DNA from: Pseudomonadota bacterium
GTDB lineage: Bacteria; Pseudomonadota; Alphaproteobacteria; Geminicoccales; Geminicoccaceae
Direction of reading: 5' to 3'
Assembly: GCA_030549795.1 (NCBI GenBank)
Contig: JAUQQO010000015.1
Span: 62,001-126,000, forward strand
Length of the DNA: 64,000 bases
This document shows positions 57,731 through 64,000 of this stretch, piece after piece; the stretch's first letter is position 1, and each line of letters starts with the position of its first letter. The notes below the pieces were generated by a model. That model ran no database searches and was not told the DNA's origin. It was given only the letters and a program-made list of their open reading frames with translations. Position numbers and translations under genes: made by a program.

Positions 57731-58885
57731 ATGCAGCTCGTCACCTCGACGCCGGTGCTCGCGGCGCTGTGCGCGCGCCTTGCCCGTGAACCCTATATCG
57801 CCGTCGACACCGAGTTCATGCGCGACCGCACCTATTGGCCGAAGCTCTGTCTTATCCAGGTGGCGGGCGCGCGGGAGGCGGCGGCGATCGACCCCCTCGC
57901 CTCCGGGCTCGATCTCACCCCCTTGCTCGACTTGATGGTCGAGCCCAGGGTTCGCAAAGTCTTCCACGCTTGCCGGCAGGACCTCGAGATCTTCTGGCTG
58001 TTGATGAAGGGTCGGGTTCCGGAGCCGATCTACGACACGCAAGTAGCGGCGATGGTGTGCGGCTTCGGAGAGGAAGTCGCTTACGATACGCTCGTGCAGA
58101 AACTTGCCAAAGCGCGGCTCGATAAGAGCTTCCGCTTCACCGACTGGTCGCGGCGGCCACTTTCGGAAGCTCAGATCGCCTACGCGCTTGCCGATGTCAC
58201 CTATCTGCGCACCATCTATGAGGAGCTCGTGCGTCGGGTGGAAGCGGCGGGGCGCACGAGCTGGGTGGAAGAAGAGCTCGCCCGCATCAGCGATCCGGCG
58301 CAGTTCGAACAACCACCGGAAGAGGCCTGGCGCCGCTTGCGGGTGCGCAGCCGCGACCGGCGCTTTTTGGCCGTGGTGCGGGCTCTTGCCGCCTGGCGCG
58401 AGCGCACCGCGCAAGCGCGCGATCTGCCGCGCCAGCGGGTGCTTAGGGATGATCTCTTGCTCGAAATCGCCGCCCATCGCCCGCGCACGGTGGAGGAGTT
58501 GCGCGGCCACGAGCGCATCAGCCTCGATCGGGCGAGCGCTCTTGAGGTGGTCGCTGCCATCAACGAGGCGCTCGCCTTGCCCGAAACGGCTCTCCCCGAG
58601 CCCGAGGAGCAGCCGGAGCCGCCACGCGGCATCGGCCCCTTGGTGGACATGCTCAAGCTGCTCTTGAAGCTCTGCTGCGATCGCGCCGACGTCGCCCAGC
58701 GCATGGTCGCAAGCGCTTCCGATCTCGAAGCGATCGCGCTCGACGACAACGCTCCGGTTCCGGCGCTCACCGGCTGGCGACGTCAGATCTTCGGCGATGC
58801 CGCGCTCGCGCTCAAGCATGGGCGGATCGCGTTGACGGTGCGCGACCGCCGGCCGGTGATCGTCGAGTTCGGCCGCTCGGCGTGA
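57731..58885 (+). CDS. rnd: Ribonuclease D
   Basis: YIAVDTEFMRDRTYWPKLCLIQVA...KVFHACRQDLEIFWLLM...FGEEVAYDTLV...TDWSRRPLSEAQIAYALADVTYL. Confidence 0.95.
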   Translation: MQLVTSTPVLAALCARLAREPYIAVDTEFMRDRTYWPKLCLIQVAGAREAAAIDPLASGLDLTPLLDLMVEPRVRKVFHACRQDLEIFWLLMKGRVPEPIYDTQVAAMVCGFGEEVAYDTLVQKLAKARLDKSFRFTDWSRRPLSEAQIAYALADVTYLRTIYEELVRRVEAAGRTSWVEEELARISDPAQFEQPPEEAWRRLRVRSRDRRFLAVVRALAAWRERTAQARDLPRQRVLRDDLLLEIAAHRPRTVEELRGHERISLDRASALEVVAAINEALALPETALPEPEEQPEPPRGIGPLVDMLKLLLKLCCDRADVAQRMVASASDLEAIALDDNAPVPALTGWRRQIFGDAALALKHGRIALTVRDRRPVIVEFGRSA

Positions 58886-59685
58886 GCGTCCTCGTCGTCG
58901 GCCGCGGCTTTTTGGGATCGGCGATTGTGCGCGCCTTGGGCGCGCGCGGTCGGCTTGTGGGCCATGCACGAATAGCCGATCCAGCACTTTTGCACGGCGT
59001 GCGCACCGTGATCTGGGCCGGGCGGCATCCGGCCCTCGGCACGCCGCACTGGCGGCTCGAGGAGGATCTCGAGCTTTTTTGCGCGCGCTGTGCCGCCGAG
59101 CGCGGGATCGCCTTTGTTTCGCTCGGCACGCGCAAGGTCTATCTACCCTCGCGCGCCCCCTTGCGCGAAACGGATCCACTCGGGCCGCGCGATCGCTACG
59201 GCGAACAGAAGCTCGCCCTCGAGCGCGCGCTGCGCGAGATTCCCGAGCTGCGCCTGACCTGCCTGCGTCTTGCCAACATCTTCGGCTTCGAGCGCGATGC
59301 GCAACGGCAGAGCTTCATGACCCGGCTTCTCTCCACGCTCGCGCGCGAGGGTGAAGTGCGGCTCGATGTCTCGCCTTTCACCGAGCGCGACTTCGTGCCG
59401 GTCGAAGAAGCGGCGCAGTGGATCGCCGCGCTCGCCCTCGATCCGCCGCAAGGGGTGATCAACCTCGGCTCCGGCATCGGCATGCCGCTCGGTCGGCTCG
59501 CGCTTCGGGTCATCGAAGGCTATGGCCGTGGCCGCCTCGTGGTCGAGGACCCGCGCGAACGCGACGGCTTCGTGTTGGACGTCACGCGTCTGCGCCGGCT
59601 CCTCCCGCACGCGCGTCTTGAAGTGGAGCAGATCGAGCGCGCGGCGTTTGCGATCGGCCGCCGGCTCGCGCAGGAATCAACGTAG
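58882..59685 (+). CDS. NAD-dependent epimerase/dehydratase (extended SDR)
   Basis: MSVLVVGRGFLGSAIVRALGARGRLV...FVSLGTRKVYLPSRAPLRETDPLGPRDRYGEQKLALER. Confidence 0.85.
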   Translation: MSVLVVGRGFLGSAIVRALGARGRLVGHARIADPALLHGVRTVIWAGRHPALGTPHWRLEEDLELFCARCAAERGIAFVSLGTRKVYLPSRAPLRETDPLGPRDRYGEQKLALERALREIPELRLTCLRLANIFGFERDAQRQSFMTRLLSTLAREGEVRLDVSPFTERDFVPVEEAAQWIAALALDPPQGVINLGSGIGMPLGRLALRVIEGYGRGRLVVEDPRERDGFVLDVTRLRRLLPHARLEVEQIERAAFAIGRRLAQEST

Positions 59686-60528
59686 CCGAACCGGCTCGAA
59701 CCAATGGCTCGGTTCGACGAGCTCGCGCTGCGCGGCAACGAGCAAAAGCTCGCGCGAACCCGCCTTATAGGTCGCCTCGACCAGCCCGAAGACGGCTGCG
59801 GCGGTGCGGGCGAGCGCGCGCTTGGGATCGCGCGCGCTCAGCCAGTTGGCGAGCAAAAGCGCGGTGAAGAGATCACCGGTGCCGTTGAGCGTGCATGGCA
59901 GCTTCGGGGTCCACACCACCCAGGAACCCGCCGCCGTATCGGCGAGCATGCCGAGCTCGCTTGCGCGCTCGCTTGAGGTGAGACTGGTGACCACCACGAG
60001 CTCGGGTCCGCGGGCGCGCAGGCGGGTTGCCGCCTCAAGCGCGTCCTCAAGGCTGTGCACCGCGATGCCCGAGAGGAACGAGAGCTCGAAGCGGTTGGGC
60101 TTGACGAGGGTGGCAAGTGGCAGCAGACGGTCGCGCAAAAGCAGCGGAATCTCGCCGCGCACGAAGACGCCACGGCCGTCGTCACCGATCACCGGATCGC
60201 AGGCATAGACCGCATCGGGTCGATGTCGACGGACGCGTTCGACCGCTTCGATCACCACCTGCGCGGTGCCGGGATCGCCGAGATAACCCGAAAGTATAGC
60301 TCGCGTGCGCGCGAAAACGGCGCGTTCCTCGAGGCCGGTGAGGATCTCGCGCAACCAATCCTCGGGCACGGCGCGTCCGCGCGGCGGACCGTAACCGGTA
60401 TGGTTGGAAAAGAGCACGGTCATGATCGGCCATGCTTCGAAGCCCAGCCGCTGTAAGGGAAAAACGGCGGCGCTGTTGCCCACGTGACCATAAGTGACGT
60501 GCGATTGGATGGAGAGGATGCCTTCCAT
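59677..60528 (-). CDS. pdxY: Pyridoxal kinase
   Basis: [51 protein letters not shown]...[14 protein letters not shown]...[14 protein letters not shown]. Confidence 0.94.
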   Translation of the reverse strand: MEGILSIQSHVTYGHVGNSAAVFPLQRLGFEAWPIMTVLFSNHTGYGPPRGRAVPEDWLREILTGLEERAVFARTRAILSGYLGDPGTAQVVIEAVERVRRHRPDAVYACDPVIGDDGRGVFVRGEIPLLLRDRLLPLATLVKPNRFELSFLSGIAVHSLEDALEAATRLRARGPELVVVTSLTSSERASELGMLADTAAGSWVVWTPKLPCTLNGTGDLFTALLLANWLSARDPKRALARTAAAVFGLVEATYKAGSRELLLVAAQRELVEPSHWFEPVRLR

Positions 60529-60638
60529 GGACGCTCCCTTTGGCTCGCTCAAACCGGCTTAAAGCGGCTCTCGCGCGAGCCCAACGAGAGCGGCCAGAAG
60601 CACGCTTGAGCTTGAAGCACCATTGCGGAGCAGGACAC

Positions 60639-61271
60639 ATGGGCCGCTTAGAAGACCTAAGGGTGGATTATGAGGGCAGCGTGCTGCTCGAAGAGAACGC
60701 AGCCGCCGATCCCTTCGATCAGTTCGACCTCTGGTTGCAGGAGGCGCTCGCCGCCGATCTCCAGGAACCCAACGCCATGGCGCTTGCGACTGTGGGCCCG
60801 GATGGGCGCCCTTCGCTGCGCATGGTGCTTTTGAAAGACTTCGACCGACGCGGCTTTACTTTCTACACCAATTACGAGAGCCGGAAAGGTCAGGAACTCG
60901 CGCGCTTTCCCTTCGCCGCGCTGCTCTTTTACTGGGATCGGCTGCACCGGCAGGTACGCATCGAGGGACGCGTGGAAAAGGTCAGCGCCGCGGAATCGGA
61001 TGCGTACTTTGCCAAGCGCCCCTACGAGCACCGCATCGCCGCGCTCGCGAGCCCGCAAAGCCGCCCGATCGACCGCCACGAACTCGCCCAACGCTTCGCC
61101 GAATTCAGCCAGCGCTATCCGCAAGAGCCGCCGCGCCCGGCCCAATGGGGTGGTTATCGGCTCACTCCGGACCGTTTCGAGTTCTGGCAAGGTCGTCGCT
61201 CGCGCTTACACGACCGCCTCGTCTACACGCCTACCGCATCCGGTTGGCGGATCGAGCGGCTCGCCCCCTGA
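60639..61271 (+). CDS. pdxH: Pyridoxamine 5'-phosphate oxidase
   Basis: [93 protein letters not shown]. Confidence 0.96.
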   Translation: MGRLEDLRVDYEGSVLLEENAAADPFDQFDLWLQEALAADLQEPNAMALATVGPDGRPSLRMVLLKDFDRRGFTFYTNYESRKGQELARFPFAALLFYWDRLHRQVRIEGRVEKVSAAESDAYFAKRPYEHRIAALASPQSRPIDRHELAQRFAEFSQRYPQEPPRPAQWGGYRLTPDRFEFWQGRRSRLHDRLVYTPTASGWRIERLAP

Positions 61272-61420
61272 TCCCAGGCGCTGCCGTACGCGACATGTGC
61301 CGGGCGCAGCGGTCGCCGCCGCGACCGCGAAGGCAGAAGGCGGTGCCCCGCAGCGATTCTTGCGCGCGAGCGTCGCGCGGGCATCGCCGAGGTCTTCGCG
61401 CGAGGCAGCCGCACCGACCC

Positions 61421-61441
61421 GCCGGCTGAAAACCGGCTTTT
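61421..61441 (+). terminator. Weak terminator-like hairpin after pdxH
   Basis: GCCGG-CTGAAAA-CCGGC-TTTT, 150 nt after the pdxH stop. Confidence 0.35.
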
Positions 61442-61900
61442 CCCGCCCACCCGTTTTACCCGCCGCGCCGGCCCGTCCCCTTCCCTCCGCGCAGGCGTTC
61501 ATGCCGGGCTCAACCTGCGCGACGCGCGAAACGGATCGACGGCACAGCGGCGGTGCATGAGAACCGCGGGATCGCGCTTTGGCCGCTTAAGCGCGGCGCG
61601 CGCCTTAAAGCCACAGCGCGCGTGGGCTGGTGCGGAGAAGGCGGGCCTCTCGGTGCTCGAAAGGGCGCTCGCGCCCGCGAACCGGGTCCGCACGAGCCCA
61701 AGCGCGGTGCGCCTTGCGCCCGCTTTGGTCCTCGGCTTCGCCGTGTGAAGACCATTCCTTCTCCGCTTTGCGTGTGGACGCACAGGGACCGCACCGCGCT
61801 GTCGTGCGGACGGCGCGCATGGTCAAACGCTGGAGCGGGTCCTTGTCGGCTCGGGGGAGCCGTGCCAAGTCGAAGGCGGATCCGGGTGCGGAGAGCCGCC

Positions 61901-62635
61901 ATGAGCGAGCGCAAAACGGTCTTCATCACCGGAGCGAGCCGGGGAATCGGGCATGCCACTGCGGCCTATTTCGTCCGCCAGGGCTGGCGGGCGATCACCT
62001 GCTCGCGCGAGGAAGTGCCGCCGCAGTGCCCGCGCAACGAGCGCCACGCCCACATCACCATCGATCTCGCCGAAACGCATCGTCTCTCGGAGGCGGTAGC
62101 CAAGCTCGAGCATCTGCTCGATGGCCAGCCCTTGCACGCGCTCGTCAACAACGCGGGCTATTCGCCGAAGGGCGAGGGCGGGACGCGGCTCGGCTGTCTC
62201 GATGGTGACATGGAGCTTTGGCAGCGGGTGTTTGCGGTCAACTTCTTCGCCCCCGTCTATTTCAGCCGCGCCTGTGCGCCTTTGCTCGCCAAGACCCGCG
62301 GGTCGATCGTCAACCTCACCTCGATCGCCGGACACCGCGTGCACCCCTTCGCGGGCTCGGCCTATGCCACCAGCAAAGCGGCTCTGACCGCGCTCACCCG
62401 CGAGCTCGCAGCCGATCTCGCGCACTTGGGTATCCGCGTGAACGCCGTGTGTCCGGGCGAGATCAACACCGCCATCCTCTCCCCGGGCACCGAGCAGCTG
62501 GTCGAGCGCATCCCGCTGCGCCGCTTGGGTTCGCCCGAGGAGGTGGCCTCGATCATCTATTTTCTCTGCTCTGAGGGAGCGTCGTACATCACCGGCGCTG
62601 AGATCCCGGTCAACGGCGGCCAAGACGTCTATTGA
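61901..62635 (+). CDS. SDR-family oxidoreductase
   Basis: MSERKTVFITGASRGIGHATAAYFVRQGWRAITCSREEVPPQ...NNAGYSPKGEGG...SAYATSKAALTALTRELA. Confidence 0.93.
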   Translation: MSERKTVFITGASRGIGHATAAYFVRQGWRAITCSREEVPPQCPRNERHAHITIDLAETHRLSEAVAKLEHLLDGQPLHALVNNAGYSPKGEGGTRLGCLDGDMELWQRVFAVNFFAPVYFSRACAPLLAKTRGSIVNLTSIAGHRVHPFAGSAYATSKAALTALTRELAADLAHLGIRVNAVCPGEINTAILSPGTEQLVERIPLRRLGSPEEVASIIYFLCSEGASYITGAEIPVNGGQDVY

Positions 62636-62969
62636 GGAGCACGGGCGACGGCGCGCCGCTTGCTCGAGGCGTGAGGCGAGCGCAGCCGGTTCGCGGAACC
62701 CGAACCCGCACGGGTGCCCGGCTTCGAGCCGCCCTCCGTCCACGGCGAGGCTCGCTTCGCGTTTCGCCGCGACGGGGCGCGCGGTACGCGCGGCGCGCAC
62801 AGCGCACAGGTACGCGCGCAACGCCGGCACCAGCGCCCGAGCGCAGTTCACGGACGTGCGCATCCAGCCGAGCACGGTGCGTACAACGAGGGCGAGCATC
62901 GAACCTCCGCGATGCCCGATCTTCTCGCACCGGTTCGGTTGAAGAAGTGTTAAGAGGCGGGCCGCAATC

Positions 62970-63689
62970 TCAGGTGCCGGCGCGCCGTCCAGCGAGCGGG
63001 CGCATGAGCGCGTCGAAATCGGCGAGCGATGGCACCGGCAGCGGTGAGAGCTGGTCGAGGTTCTCGAGGTAGCGGTCGAGCGCTTCCAAATACTCCCGGC
63101 GCGCGGCTTCGTCGATGTAGGGTACGTGCCAGGCGACGAACGGCGGCAGCACGGTAAAGCCGACGTAAGCGAGCGTGCCCTGCAAGAGGTGGCGCAACAT
63201 GAGGGTGAGCGGTCCGTGGATGCCGCCCTCATCGAGCATGTGCGCGCGCGATCCGGTGGTGATCAGACAGGTGGCGCGTTTTCCCTTAAGACCGCCGCGA
63301 TCGTAGAAGCGTCGGCCGCCGTAGAAGGGACCGGAGAGGAAAACCCGGTCGAACCAGCCCTTGAGAATCGCCGGCACCGAGAACCACCAGAGCGGAAAGC
63401 TGAGGATCAGCAGTTCGGCTTTGAGGACTTTGTCGATTTCGGTCCGAATGTCGGAGGCCAGTGCTCCGGTCTCGAACGCGTGCCGCTGTTCGAGCGCGTA
63501 GACGAGATAGTCGGGATCGCGCCGTGTCGGGAAGTCTTCGCCCTTGGCCACGGGATCGAAGCGCATGGCATAGAGATCGGAGAGCAAGACCTCTTGGCCG
63601 CGCTCGGTGAAGAACCCGAGCGCGCGCTCTTTGAGCGCGGCACAAAAGGAGCGCGGTTCGGGATGAGCGTGGACGATGAGCACGGTCAT
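62970..63689 (-). CDS. NAD(P)H-dependent (quinone) oxidoreductase, flavodoxin-like
   Basis: MTVLIVHAHPEPRSFCAALKERALGFFTERGQEVLLSDLYAMRFDPVA...LILSFPLWWFSVPAILKGWFDRVFLSGPFYGG. Confidence 0.93.
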   Translation of the reverse strand: MTVLIVHAHPEPRSFCAALKERALGFFTERGQEVLLSDLYAMRFDPVAKGEDFPTRRDPDYLVYALEQRHAFETGALASDIRTEIDKVLKAELLILSFPLWWFSVPAILKGWFDRVFLSGPFYGGRRFYDRGGLKGKRATCLITTGSRAHMLDEGGIHGPLTLMLRHLLQGTLAYVGFTVLPPFVAWHVPYIDEAARREYLEALDRYLENLDQLSPLPVPSLADFDALMRPLAGRRAGT

Positions 63690-64000
63690 GGTGAAAGCCC
63701 ACGAAGGCGGACGCTACGGCGGCGCAGCAATTCGGCGGTAATCAGTAAAGCCACAGCGAGAACGATCAAAATGGTGGCAGCAGCCAAGATCTCGGGATTG
63801 ATCTCTTCACGGATGCCGTCGAACATCTGCCGCGGCAAGGTTCGCTGGGCCGGCCCCGTCAAGAACAGTGCTACCACGACTTCATCGAAGCTGGTAACGA
63901 AAGCGAACAGCGCACCGCTTATGACGCCCGGCGCGATGATCGGCAGCGTCACCTTGCGGAAGGCGAGCCAGGGTGGCGCACCCAGGCTCTGCGCGGCCCG
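63686..64000 (-). CDS. ABC transporter permease (PotC-like), partial at right edge
   Basis: ...AAQSLGAPPWLAFRKVTLPIIAPGVISGALFAFVTSFDEVVVALFLTGPAQRTLPRQMFDGIREEINPEILAAATILI. Confidence 0.9.
   Translation of the reverse strand, partial: RAAQSLGAPPWLAFRKVTLPIIAPGVISGALFAFVTSFDEVVVALFLTGPAQRTLPRQMFDGIREEINPEILAAATILIVLAVALLITAELLRRRSVRLRGLSP

Noticed and set aside
1-64000. CRISPR array, prophage, transposon or integrative element
   Set aside because: No regularly spaced repeats, phage structural genes, transposases or integrases seen; both tRNAs lack an adjacent integrase or an obvious att duplication.

Overview
This 64 kb window is high-GC, gene-dense chromosomal DNA from an alphaproteobacterium, probably Rhodospirillales-like. 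That placement rests on the gene order rpmH-rnpA-yidD-yidC-engB-argB and on zapA next to a 5-formyl-THF cyclo-ligase gene; it is not proven. I found no prophage, transposase, CRISPR array or integrase. Most of the window is core metabolism and information processing: argB, yidC block, gap-pgk-fba block, suhB, ispH-thrB-rnhA, rpoH, rluD, an RlmD-like methyltransferase, eda-pgi, rnd, pdxY/pdxH, two tRNAs, a cold-shock gene with a clear terminator, and a likely 6S RNA locus. Accessory parts are a type I secretion ABC/HlyD pair without an adjacent substrate, a flavoprotein/GT25 pair, and a ~10 kb one-strand catabolic cluster (SDR, DUF362, divergent PdxA, CaiB CoA-transferase, enoyl-CoA hydratase, TRAP transporter, two tandem beta-hydroxyacid dehydrogenases). 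The strongest unusual signal is a full-length, intact glycogen-branching-enzyme homologue that has lost all three GH13 catalytic residues and is coupled by 4-nt overlaps to eda and pgi. Also notable are a small standalone HisKA protein with no ATPase domain, an uncharacterised domain in frame upstream of class I FBA next to a degenerate ThiE-like gene, and an FNR-type site between a cysteine-containing FNR regulator and a divergent orphan gene. All calls come from reading the sequence and the supplied ORFs; no searches were run.
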